DNA from: a bacterium UBP6_UBA1196 | GTDB lineage: Bacteria > UBP6 > UBA1177 | Direction: 5' to 3' | NCBI GenBank assembly: GCA_002310035.1 | Contig: DBYC01000041.1 | Location: forward strand, 67,177-90,725 | DNA: 23,549 nucleotides | Shown: piece after piece, positions 7,759-15,178 of the stretch | Layout of the letters: each line of letters opens with the position of its first letter | Position numbering within the stretch: position 1 is the first letter of the stretch | Notes under the pieces: model-generated | What the model saw: the letters and a program-made list of their open reading frames with translations, nothing else | The model's database searches: none | What the model was told of the DNA's origin: nothing | Program-made: the position numbers and the translations under genes

Positions 7759-9747
7759 TCAGATTTCCTTTGAAAATACTGTAACCTGATCGCGTCCGTG
7801 CTCTTTAGAATAATAAAGAGCCTTATCCGCATCCTTGACAAGGTCGCCGGCACTCATAGAAGGCTCAGGATAGGATGAGACACCGAAAGAAGCAGTAACA
7901 GAAAGAAGGACTCCGTCAGCATTAACTGACGAATCCCTGACAAGATTTCTGATTTTTTCGGCTATTTTTTCAGCGGACTCGATTGTCGTGTTGTTGAGAA
8001 GAACAACAAACTCTTCTCCGCCGTAACGAGCCGCAAAATCGACTTTTCTGACAGAACTTTTTATCGTTTTGGATATAAATCTGATGACATCGTCGCCAGC
8101 CTTGTGACCGTAAGTGTCGTTTACGCGCTTGAAATGGTCGATATCAAGCATTATCATCGAAAGCGGAACTTTCATTCTGCTCGCTTCACTCGCCTTGCGC
8201 TCTATCATATTGTTGAAACAGCGCCTGTTGTAAAGTCCGGTGAGCCCGTCGATATTGGAGAGATCCTCCATTTTTTTGAACAAATCTATGTTGTTGACAG
8301 CCGATGTGACGACTTTCGAAATCATCCTTATCGAATCGGCATGACCTTTGAGTTTCTCAAAATCCTTGTTCGTATCTGTCAGTACGGAAATAGTCCCTTT
8401 AATATCGTTTTTGAAGACCATGAGACGTATTGCAATACAGCTTTTTTTGTTGAAAAAATCAAATTCCGGCTGAAACAAAGGCTCTTGTTTCCTTTTGTCA
8501 ATGTCTGAAGCTTCATAATAGTCGTCGATTTTTCCTTCGACCATCATAAAATGGATAGACTGCGGATCCTTGATCTCGCCTCTGGCGATCTCAAAAATGT
8601 CTTCCATTGCGAGAGGCCACTTCGCCTTGACCGATTCATTCACGCCGAACGCATAGCCGAAAAGCTGGTCCCCTTCCTTTTTCGCCACAAAAACTCCGCC
8701 AGCCTCAGGGGCAAGATTGAAAATGGCAAGCGCGGCCGCCTTCATCAGATTTTCGTGGTCAAAAGAATCGACGATATTAGACGTTTCGCGATACAAAGCG
8801 GCATTTCTCTGCTTTTCTATTGAAATTTGGCTGAAAGTCTCCGACTGTTTGAGCTGCTCGACGACATCGTCCTTGATTTCGGAAAATTTTTCGATCAGAG
8901 CGTCTTTGTCGCCTACCGCTCCCTTCAGATCTATATCTACTACGAGAACATATTCAGGCTCGAAAAGCGCAGGATCGTCAAAATCAAGCAGAGAAATTGG
9001 ATAATAAATCCTGTAGTTGTATTCAGGCATCATCGGAATGTCTTCCATCTCTGCAAGAAGGGTTTTCGCCGCGACGGCGGTCTTGTCATGCACTACTCTG
9101 AAAAGAAGCCCTTTCTGCGAAAATTCGCTCTCAGAATCGTAAATCCTCGCGTTTCCGCCGGGCAGAAGCTCGATCAGGCGGAGTGAAAGCGGAATATTGT
9201 CGAAATTTTTCGTGCGGACAAGATATTTTTTAAGCGGTCTGAACGGATCCTCCACCAGCGAAGAGCTTATTTTCCCTTTTTTCAAAGGCTTGGGAGGTTG
9301 CGCCGTTCCGACAAAAAACGAAAAACTTTTGCCTGAAAACAACCAGACAGCCGCCGTGACAAGAACAAATATGAAACAGTCTATGAAATCGACAGGTTTC
9401 GAAAAATCGCCAGAAAAAACCATAACGGCGAATGAAATCGCCGCAAAAACAAAATATGCAACCGTATCCTGCTTTTTGAATACAAAAGGCAGCATGAGGA
9501 AAAGCAGCGGAAGCGCCGGATTGTTTATCGTTCCGAAAAATGCGGTCGAAATCACAAAAACCGGAAGAATAAACAGAAAAAACGGCATTTTTTCCTTGTA
9601 GACACACCAGATGTATACAAGAAAAACAACAAAAACGCTCCAGAGCATAACGAGAAAAATCTTCTCGTCGCCGACATAGACCGAAACGATCGAAAAAACG
9701 AACGTCAGAAGATGCCAAAAAAATGGAAATTCAAATAAAGCAGTCAT
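7759..9747 (-). CDS. Membrane-bound GGDEF diguanylate cyclase with GAF-like region
   Basis: A 662-residue predicted diguanylate cyclase that makes cyclic di-GMP from two GTP. The N-terminus has about six membrane segments (roughly residues 9-25, 29-49, 54-73, 75-90, 93-112 and 120-140). A cytoplasmic region with a long helix and a GAF-like fold follows (about 325-490). The GGDEF domain occupies about 500-655: NIDGLTGLYNRRCF, then DIDHFKRVNDTYGH, then the active-site GGEEF at 576-580. An inhibitory I-site RKVD (567-570) lies exactly five residues before it, so product feedback is expected. The start overlaps the preceding FtsB-like stop as ATGA, which indicates translational coupling. It is the last gene of the five-gene operon and may report or set the state of the envelope machinery encoded with it. 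Confidence 0.88.
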   Translation of the reverse strand: MTALFEFPFFWHLLTFVFSIVSVYVGDEKIFLVMLWSVFVVFLVYIWCVYKEKMPFFLFILPVFVISTAFFGTINNPALPLLFLMLPFVFKKQDTVAYFVFAAISFAVMVFSGDFSKPVDFIDCFIFVLVTAAVWLFSGKSFSFFVGTAQPPKPLKKGKISSSLVEDPFRPLKKYLVRTKNFDNIPLSLRLIELLPGGNARIYDSESEFSQKGLLFRVVHDKTAVAAKTLLAEMEDIPMMPEYNYRIYYPISLLDFDDPALFEPEYVLVVDIDLKGAVGDKDALIEKFSEIKDDVVEQLKQSETFSQISIEKQRNAALYRETSNIVDSFDHENLMKAAALAIFNLAPEAGGVFVAKKEGDQLFGYAFGVNESVKAKWPLAMEDIFEIARGEIKDPQSIHFMMVEGKIDDYYEASDIDKRKQEPLFQPEFDFFNKKSCIAIRLMVFKNDIKGTISVLTDTNKDFEKLKGHADSIRMISKVVTSAVNNIDLFKKMEDLSNIDGLTGLYNRRCFNNMIERKASEASRMKVPLSMIMLDIDHFKRVNDTYGHKAGDDVIRFISKTIKSSVRKVDFAARYGGEEFVVLLNNTTIESAEKIAEKIRNLVRDSSVNADGVLLSVTASFGVSSYPEPSMSAGDLVKDADKALYYSKEHGRDQVTVFSKEI
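7800..7821. repeat. Perfect 8-bp inverted repeat in the end of the GGDEF gene
   Basis: GCTCTTTA and TAAAGAGC flank a 6-base loop (GAATAA). It lies inside the 3' part of the diguanylate cyclase gene, about 50 bases beyond the RNase G stop. Neither strand has a T-tract after it, so it is not a standard terminator. It could fold in the RNA of either converging transcript. Confidence 0.5.
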
Positions 9748-10022
9748 TTTTCAGGAATATACTTATATTGATCTTTACGCAACATTTTATATTTAAGCCT
9801 CAGGATTTTCTCCGCGGCCTTAGGATCTTTGGAAAAGCGGTCTATTTTCTGGCGTATGCGGTCATTGTCGCGTCTTATACCGCGCTGAACTTCTTCTATT
9901 TTGTCAATTTTTGCCTTATTTTCGTTAAGTTCGCTGTAAGAAACAAAAGTGTCGTAGGCAAAAAAAGCCGATATAGCGAGAAAGAAAAAACCGAAAACCA
10001 TGATTTTCTGCTTTTTTTTCAT
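9744..10022 (-). CDS. FtsB/DivIC-type septum formation initiator-like protein
   Basis: A 92-residue bitopic membrane protein: a KKKQK head, one membrane segment (about residues 8-25), a coiled coil (about 32-62), and a short C-terminal region (FSKDPKAAEKILRLKYKMLR, then KDQYKYIPEK). That region resembles the 'DP..iE.iAR..l.mv..gE' end of FtsB/DivIC. Family members join the FtsL-FtsQ division complex at the inner membrane. Both ends overlap neighbours by four bases (ATGA), upstream with the ExbD-like gene and downstream with the GGDEF gene. FtsB is often found next to eno instead, so this setting is unusual, and a role as a small coiled-coil partner in an envelope complex is an alternative. 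Confidence 0.72.
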   Translation of the reverse strand: MKKKQKIMVFGFFFLAISAFFAYDTFVSYSELNENKAKIDKIEEVQRGIRRDNDRIRQKIDRFSKDPKAAEKILRLKYKMLRKDQYKYIPEK

Positions 10023-10429
10023 TCTTTTGACCTCGTCGCAACCGCGATATTCTCGAATTTCAAAGACTTCAAAATATCAAGGACTTCAGTCACCCTGCCG
10101 TGCGGAGTCGTCACATCAGCCTTGATGACCATAACATATTTCAATCTCATGTCAGTGTCAAATTTTGAAAGAAAATCCTTTACTTCATCGAGAGAAGAAA
10201 TTTCCTTTCCGCCAAGAGCGATTCTGCCGTCCGAACTTATGGCAATTTCAAACTTTTCAGCCGAAACAAGCGGTGTGTCGGAACTCGCTTTCGGCAAATC
10301 GACCTTAAGTCCCGATTCCTTTACGAAAGTACTGGTCAGCGAAAAAAATATCAGCAACGTGAAAAGAACATCGACAAGCGAACTGATGTCGATGGAAAAA
10401 TCCTTGTTCCCACGCCTGCGCAGCTCCAT
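10019..10429 (-). CDS. ExbD/TolR-family protein
   Basis: A 136-residue protein with one N-terminal membrane segment (about residues 17-36). It carries the conserved aspartate D20 in the ISSLVDVLFTLLIFF stretch, the residue that conducts protons in ExbD/TolR. The rest is a periplasmic domain with the family's pattern (DLPKASS, then ISSDGRIALGGKEI, and VMVIKADVTTPHGRVTEVLD). Such proteins work with an ExbB/TolQ channel to turn proton motive force into movement in the envelope. No ExbB/TolQ partner gene is present within the window. The start overlaps the upstream nucleotidyltransferase stop by one base (TGATG), and the end overlaps the FtsB-like start by four bases. Confidence 0.86.
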   Translation of the reverse strand: MELRRRGNKDFSIDISSLVDVLFTLLIFFSLTSTFVKESGLKVDLPKASSDTPLVSAEKFEIAISSDGRIALGGKEISSLDEVKDFLSKFDTDMRLKYVMVIKADVTTPHGRVTEVLDILKSLKFENIAVATRSKE

Positions 10430-11751
10430 CAGTTCCTCTCGTCATAAAAAAAAGGCGAAAAAATGAAGTATGCAAACGGAACAAAACCGATCAGCCATTC
10501 AGGAAGAACGAAAATCAGAACCGTATAAGCCATCCAGAAAAACGACGGGGCAAGGAATGTATTCGAAACCGTTGCCGGAACATCAGGAAGCTCTTCGCGC
10601 TGCCTTAGCAGAAAATCCAAGAATCCCAGATGTTTCGCCAAAGCGACCGCAAACATAGCGACAACAAGCGGCAAACCGACAAAAACTGTGCCGCAGGCCG
10701 ACAAAACCGCAGGCAAAACCGAAAGAATAAAGCCGAATTTCCACGAAAGAAGAAAATTATCGTTTTTCAGCGGAACAGTCCTGACATTGTTCCTGATTTT
10801 ATCAATGTAAAACAGGAATGTCGTGAAAAAAAGCGGCAGAACCGAAAGCTGCGGCAGATCTTTGAAAAGCACGACCGCAGTTATTATAAGAGAGACGACA
10901 AAAAACGCCGTGTGAAAAAAATCCCAGTCGAAATGCTCGTTCTTAAAAAAATGGAGAACTGTTTCTTTCGCAATTTTTAAAAAGAACCTGTTCGAAAAAA
11001 AGAAAGAGGAGCGGTTTTTCCCGAGACAGTTGTCTATCAGACGCTCTTCGGCTTCGTTTTTCATTGAAGGTGTATCGACATCCTGCCAGAGATGCCCGGT
11101 CATCTCGGCACACGCAAATTTCTTGTCAAGTGCCTCCATCCCCATCACATCGGATATCGACACATCACCTTTGGTGTCGTAAATCTCCTGAAGTTTCGGA
11201 AAAACAGCCGGTTTGCAGAGGAAAAGCCCCGTATCGACCGCATCGTAGGAAGGAATTTCTTTGCCTATCGTCGTGATCTCACCGTTTTCCGTAACTACTT
11301 TCGTTGCATCGTCAAGGTCAAAAACCCCTTCTATGTTTCTGTCGACCGAAAGAACGACATCATATTTTTCAAGACTAGGTTCAGCCTTCGCAAGAAAATC
11401 GGCAAAAAAATCGTTCGAAAAAATATGATCCGACATCGAAAGCATGAAAGGCTCGTCATCAAGGCAATCCTTGGCACGGAGCAGCGAAATCCCGTTTTTC
11501 TTGTTGTATTCGGTATTCTCCGCAAAAACGACACCCTGAATATTGTTTTTTGCGATATATTCCCTGATCTGGTCGCCGCGGTAACCGACAACGACTACTA
11601 TTTTTTCGATTCCGGCACTCTGCATCAAAGTAATGACGCGCTCGATCAAAGCCATTCCGCCGACAGGCATGAGCGGCTTTGGCTCGTTGCGTCCTTCGCT
11701 GTTGAGCCTGCTTCCAAGCCCGCTCGCAAGAATAACACCCTGCTTTATCAT
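10429..11751 (-). CDS. IPCT-like nucleotidyltransferase fused to a membrane domain
   Basis: A 440-residue two-part protein. Residues 1 to about 240 are a sugar-nucleotidyltransferase fold: GVILASGLGSRLNSEGRNEP-KP with K25, metal-binding D108 (SMSDH), and DVDTP at 224-228 followed by the AE..L helix. This resembles CTP:inositol-1-phosphate cytidylyltransferase (IPCT) and, more distantly, LicC-type phosphocholine cytidylyltransferases. It should activate a phosphorylated headgroup with CTP. Residues about 245-440 are hydrophobic, with four to five membrane segments. SNRFFLKIA at 253-261 and the following layout recall the CDP-alcohol phosphotransferase half of bifunctional IPCT-DIPP synthases, but the D-x2-D-G-x2-A-R motif is missing; near its expected place stands YIDKIRNNVR (315-324). 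An intact enzyme of that type is encoded 8 bases upstream. The substrate is inferred only by family resemblance. Confidence 0.75.
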   Translation of the reverse strand: MIKQGVILASGLGSRLNSEGRNEPKPLMPVGGMALIERVITLMQSAGIEKIVVVVGYRGDQIREYIAKNNIQGVVFAENTEYNKKNGISLLRAKDCLDDEPFMLSMSDHIFSNDFFADFLAKAEPSLEKYDVVLSVDRNIEGVFDLDDATKVVTENGEITTIGKEIPSYDAVDTGLFLCKPAVFPKLQEIYDTKGDVSISDVMGMEALDKKFACAEMTGHLWQDVDTPSMKNEAEERLIDNCLGKNRSSFFFSNRFFLKIAKETVLHFFKNEHFDWDFFHTAFFVVSLIITAVVLFKDLPQLSVLPLFFTTFLFYIDKIRNNVRTVPLKNDNFLLSWKFGFILSVLPAVLSACGTVFVGLPLVVAMFAVALAKHLGFLDFLLRQREELPDVPATVSNTFLAPSFFWMAYTVLIFVLPEWLIGFVPFAYFIFSPFFYDERN

Positions 11752-11759
11752 TGAAACAC

Positions 11760-12560
11760 CTACTCTTTAGGTTTCATATCGTTCGCAATTTCTGCTTTTT
11801 TTGCAGCGACATACTCCTTGTAGCCGTCAAGATCGTCAGGATCGTAGCAAACCGGAGACAAAAACGTGTATACAAGCATGTGGAAAAGGAGACAGTCAAG
11901 CAACCACGGTTCACCTGTAACAGCCGTAGCAACTCCGCTTGCGACAAGCATCACAACCGCGATACTCATAAAAAATTTAAATTTTTTGTTGAATTTACGT
12001 CCGTGATGGCTTACGAACGGTCTGAATGAAAGATTGTTCCAGCCTATCCATAAGAACAGCGGAATCAGGAAATATTTATAGATTGGAAGATATTCAGCCG
12101 GAAGATACTTGCTGATATGCGTTCCTGCACCTATCAAACTCATAAGATAAAACGCCGAAACCGGGCGCGGAGTTCCAAGGAAAAAACGCCTGAAATCGAT
12201 GTCGTAGACCTCGTTTCTCGCATGCCTGATGCAACCGAAAACAAGCGGGACCATTCCCATACAGTATGCGACGAATGCATTCAGAAAACCGCCGTTTTCA
12301 GTGCGGAAAAAAGCATAGACGACGAAAGCAGGACAGACAGCGTAAGTGACATGATCGGCAATAAGGTCAAGTTCCTTTCCGAACTCGTTGCTCATTTTCG
12401 TAAGTCTTGCAACGATTCCGTCACAAAAATCAAAGACATATGCGACCATAACAAGATAGCAGGCCTGCTGGATATCACCCTCTATCGCCAGAACGGCTGA
12501 AAAAAAACCGATCGCAACATTAGCCAGCGTAACAACATCTTTCAGATGAATGAGTCCCAT
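11760..12560 (-). CDS. CDP-alcohol phosphatidyltransferase (PssA-like)
   Basis: A 266-residue integral membrane enzyme that transfers a phospho-alcohol from a CDP-activated donor; the closest resemblance is CDP-diacylglycerol-serine O-phosphatidyltransferase. The full signature D-x2-D-G-x2-A-R-x8-G-x3-D-x3-D is present (DFCDGIVARL, then FGKELDLIAD). Several membrane segments follow. The start at 12560 is preferred to ATG 12593 because GGAG sits 6 bases before it and the resulting MGLIHLKDVVTLANVAIGFF matches PssA-like N-termini. The upstream ATG overlaps a -10-like TATTAT (12597-12592). It is the first gene of the five-gene operon, and the IPCT-like gene follows after 8 bases. The 139-base gap upstream (12561-12699) holds this weak promoter and A/T-rich sequence with no clear hairpin. 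Whether it makes phosphatidylserine or uses the neighbour's CDP-product is open. Confidence 0.84.
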   Translation of the reverse strand: MGLIHLKDVVTLANVAIGFFSAVLAIEGDIQQACYLVMVAYVFDFCDGIVARLTKMSNEFGKELDLIADHVTYAVCPAFVVYAFFRTENGGFLNAFVAYCMGMVPLVFGCIRHARNEVYDIDFRRFFLGTPRPVSAFYLMSLIGAGTHISKYLPAEYLPIYKYFLIPLFLWIGWNNLSFRPFVSHHGRKFNKKFKFFMSIAVVMLVASGVATAVTGEPWLLDCLLFHMLVYTFLSPVCYDPDDLDGYKEYVAAKKAEIANDMKPKE

Positions 12561-12699
12561 TTTTTTCTCCATAAAAAACAAAAAACGGGACATAATACGG
12601 ATTTTTGTTAAAAAATCACTATTTAAAAGATATTTTTTTCAGATTTCGTCAAAAAAATTTCAGGAAGAGAGAGAATTCGACAGAAAATTCAGGAAGAAC

Positions 12700-13704
12700 T
12701 TATTCGCCGCCGGCAGCATTCTGATCAGTGTTTTCTTCTTCCTCATCTTCAGGAGCTTCAGGAGCCGAACCAGGACAGCATGCGTATGTGCCGTTGTCGT
12801 CAGCCGATTTCTTTCTGGTGTTGTAAACCATTGCAACTACGCCGGCTGCTGCATATCCCGGAATATAAGGTTCTTCGCCGTATGTTTCTGTGATGTATCT
12901 TTCCCAGGGAGTGTCACCTGCATAGCAGTTTGACTGTGATGAATCCTGACCTTCGAAACAGCCGCCGATTATAGGATCGTTGAAAGCGCACTGAGCCATG
13001 ATCGCGTTGTATTCATTTTTAGCTGCCGAAACTTTCTTTCCGTTTTCTTCAGTATCCTGGAATCCGCCTTCCGGAACATAATATGTAGAACCCATCTGGA
13101 TTGATTCGCCGAAATTCGGTCTGATGTTGAAATTCATTTTGTTTGTTTCAACAGTTGTTCCGTCTGCGACTTCACCGATAATTTTGACTTTGATTACAAG
13201 CGGGCTTGCAATCCAGTCGATGTCGTTAACATGGTCAAGAAGATCCTTGATCTGAACTTCCTCGAAAATATGAAGCGAACCTGCAGCCTGACCGCCGTTC
13301 GGAGAAACAACGATACCGTGCAGAGATTCTCTTTTCTTCTTGTTCCAGAGTTCCTGCTTGAGAGTAAGCTTTCTTCCGTCAGCCTGCGGTTTCGGATCCC
13401 ATTCATACTCTATTTCCGCTTCTTTTGCATAGAAATAGTTGGTTTCGTTGGTCGTCAAAGACGAATCGCCTCCGTCGCTCGACGGAATGTAGTTCGTCAT
13501 CTGGAAACCAAGCAGATAATCGGATGTGAACGCAAGGTCAATCGTTCCGTCCGTGTAATACTTGTCGCCGCCGACTTTAAGCTCGCAGTTGTCAGACGCC
13601 AGAATAGGAATAAACTTTTCAAGGATGACTTGATTACGCCTTTCGACGCAGGATACCATCATCAAAGAAGCAGCCATCAGGGCAAGAATGAAAAACTTTC
13701 TCAT
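12700..13704 (-). CDS. Cysteine-containing lipoprotein with acidic tail
   Basis: A 334-residue predicted lipoprotein: signal peptide MRKFFILALMAASLMMVSC with lipobox Cys19. The mature part begins with a beta-rich domain (about 35-225) and then a cysteine-rich segment (about 235-315) with five further cysteines, in CAFNDP, GGCFEG, SNCYAG and a CC pair. This suggests disulfides outside the cytoplasm. The last 20 residues are acidic and low-complexity. The ATG overlaps the aroB stop by four bases (ATGA) and uses GGAGGA within the end of aroB, so it is translationally coupled to the pil-aro operon and is its last gene. I do not recognise the family. Its place suggests a surface or pilus-related role, but the sequence does not show that. 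Confidence 0.68.
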   Translation of the reverse strand: MRKFFILALMAASLMMVSCVERRNQVILEKFIPILASDNCELKVGGDKYYTDGTIDLAFTSDYLLGFQMTNYIPSSDGGDSSLTTNETNYFYAKEAEIEYEWDPKPQADGRKLTLKQELWNKKKRESLHGIVVSPNGGQAAGSLHIFEEVQIKDLLDHVNDIDWIASPLVIKVKIIGEVADGTTVETNKMNFNIRPNFGESIQMGSTYYVPEGGFQDTEENGKKVSAAKNEYNAIMAQCAFNDPIIGGCFEGQDSSQSNCYAGDTPWERYITETYGEEPYIPGYAAAGVVAMVYNTRKKSADDNGTYACCPGSAPEAPEDEEEENTDQNAAGGE

Positions 13705-14699
13705 CTTAATTCCTCCAAATCTCTCAATATGTCATTAGAATTCCTGTAAATTATCCCGGGAACCCCCGTTTTTTTCAGGTAAACCATCGAAATTCTGTCC
13801 AAATTCCTTTTTTTATCCAACATTATAAATTTACGCCATTTTTCTTCATTTTTATACTTCTGCAAATCGTTTTTAACTCCGTGTTTTTGCAGTAATTTTT
13901 CAAGTTCTTTCGCCGGAAAGACCTCTTTTGCCCCCGCAATTTCAGCCCATTCCTGCGTAAGAACCATACCGGCGGCAACAGCCAGACCGTGCGGCAGAGA
14001 GTAATAAAGCTCTATCGCGTGGCCGAATGTGTGCCCCCAGTTCAAAACAATTCTTTTTTCAAGGGTATCCGTAAAATCGTCGCGGACGATCTCGTATTTG
14101 CCGAGAATCGCGAGCGTCAGAGCCTCTTCCGAAAGTAGATCCTCCGACTTGGAAACCATCTCCGCAAGCCTGCCGCCTTTAATCAGCGCAAGCTTGATGA
14201 TCTCAGCTTTTCCTGAAGCGATCTGCTGCTCACTCAGCGTTTTGAAGAAATCTCTCACGATCACGACTTCATCTGCCGGATAGAAAGTGCCGACAATGTT
14301 TTTCGCCACGAAATTCACCGCCGTTTTTCCGCCTATCGCGCTGTCCACAGCCGAAAGCAGCGTCGTAGGAACAAGAACAAGCCTCATTCCGCGCTTGTAA
14401 ACCGAAGCAGCAAAAGCCGCAAAATCGGTCGTAGCGCCGCCGCCTACCGCAACGAGAGACGTTTTGCGCCCAGCATTGAGGTCGATCAGCCATTCAAGAC
14501 AACTTTCGACATGATTCAGATCCTTCTCTTTTTCAGCGTCAATGTGAAAAACCCGTTCGCCCGGAAGCGTTTTTTCAACAAAATCCAGCGAACTGTCGAT
14601 CACAAAGCAGCTGTCCTGCCCCAACGAAGCGGCAAAACCGGAAAAAGATCCCGCAAAGCTGACTTTCGTCGTGTGCGTTACTGAAAAAGTGAGTTCCAT
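13701..14699 (-). CDS. aroB: 3-dehydroquinate synthase
   Basis: A 332-residue enzyme of the shikimate pathway, converting DAHP to 3-dehydroquinate with NAD and a divalent metal. Recognised by the nucleotide-binding GGGATTD, KRGMRLVLVPTTLLSAVDSA with IGGKTAVN, and by the metal ligands: glutamate in ASGKAEIIK, the first histidine in NWGHTFGHAIE, and the histidine in LPHGLAVAAGM. It is somewhat shorter than the usual 350-370 residues, mainly at the N-terminus. GGAGG lies 10 bases before the ATG at 14699. The gene overlaps the end of aroK by 22 bases, and its own stop overlaps the next lipoprotein start. Together with aroK and aroC it puts three shikimate steps on the pilus operon. Confidence 0.95.
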   Translation of the reverse strand: MELTFSVTHTTKVSFAGSFSGFAASLGQDSCFVIDSSLDFVEKTLPGERVFHIDAEKEKDLNHVESCLEWLIDLNAGRKTSLVAVGGGATTDFAAFAASVYKRGMRLVLVPTTLLSAVDSAIGGKTAVNFVAKNIVGTFYPADEVVIVRDFFKTLSEQQIASGKAEIIKLALIKGGRLAEMVSKSEDLLSEEALTLAILGKYEIVRDDFTDTLEKRIVLNWGHTFGHAIELYYSLPHGLAVAAGMVLTQEWAEIAGAKEVFPAKELEKLLQKHGVKNDLQKYKNEEKWRKFIMLDKKRNLDRISMVYLKKTGVPGIIYRNSNDILRDLEELR

Positions 14700-15178
14700 A
14701 TCTCAAAAACCTCCGACCAAATTTCACTCAAACCACGTCCGTCGGTGTCGACAACAAACGCCGCCGCCTTTTCGTAAAGCGGACATCTCGATTTGAAGAG
14801 CTTTTCGTAGCCCTCCAGCCCGAGCTTTCTGCAAAGCGGCCTTTCCTCGAACCTTCCGGCAAGATTTTCAAAAGAACTTCTCAAATAAACAAGTTTGAGA
14901 GAACTTTCATAAATCTCTTTCCAGGCCGGATGGGCGAAGTGAACGCCGCCGCCGAAAGCGGCAAAATCGAAATCCGATTTCAAAACTTTGCTTATAACCG
15001 AAGTTTCAAGCGTTCTGAAATCGTCTTCCCTGCCGTTTTCAAGCAATCTGAACGCTTCCGGACTCTGCTTTTCGATCAGAGAATCGGTGTCAACCGTTCT
15101 AAAACCATTCTGTGAAGCAAAAGCCAAAAGCGAACTTTTTCCGCTTCCCGAAAACCCGATCAGACCGAGCCGCTTCAT
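14678..15178 (-). CDS. aroK: Shikimate kinase
   Basis: A 166-residue cytoplasmic kinase that phosphorylates shikimate at the 3-hydroxyl. It has the P-loop GFSGSGKSS (residues 8-16), the DTD shikimate/Mg pair near residue 30-33, FRTLE with the substrate-binding arginine, the GGG turn (AAFGGGVHF), the lid segment ERPLCR, and R..LYEKAA near the end. The length is normal. GGAG precedes the ATG by 8 bases, and the ATG overlaps the aroC stop by four bases. It overlaps aroB by 22 bases at its end. The order aroC-aroK-aroB behind pilQ extends the classical pilQ-aroK-aroB arrangement. Confidence 0.93.
   Translation of the reverse strand: MKRLGLIGFSGSGKSSLLAFASQNGFRTVDTDSLIEKQSPEAFRLLENGREDDFRTLETSVISKVLKSDFDFAAFGGGVHFAHPAWKEIYESSLKLVYLRSSFENLAGRFEERPLCRKLGLEGYEKLFKSRCPLYEKAAAFVVDTDGRGLSEIWSEVFEIWNSLFQ

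Noticed and set aside
7800..7821. Bidirectional intrinsic terminator
   Set aside because: The inverted repeat is perfect but neither side is followed by a T-tract, and it also encodes part of the conserved end of the GGDEF domain (KALYYSKEHGRD).
11092..11754. Plus-strand open frame of 220 codons opposite the IPCT-like gene
   Set aside because: The minus-strand frame has clear nucleotidyltransferase motifs and coupled neighbours; the plus frame has none.
12561..12593. Upstream ATG (12593) as start of the CDP-alcohol phosphatidyltransferase
   Set aside because: It has no ribosome site, overlaps the -10-like TATTAT, and adds residues not expected in the family; the ATG at 12560 has GGAG at the right distance.
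12640..12700. Short direct repeats (TTCAGGAAGA-like) downstream of the Cys-rich lipoprotein gene
   Set aside because: Two imperfect 10-base matches in a purine-rich strand; too short and common to call a repeat element, and no CRISPR-like spacing.
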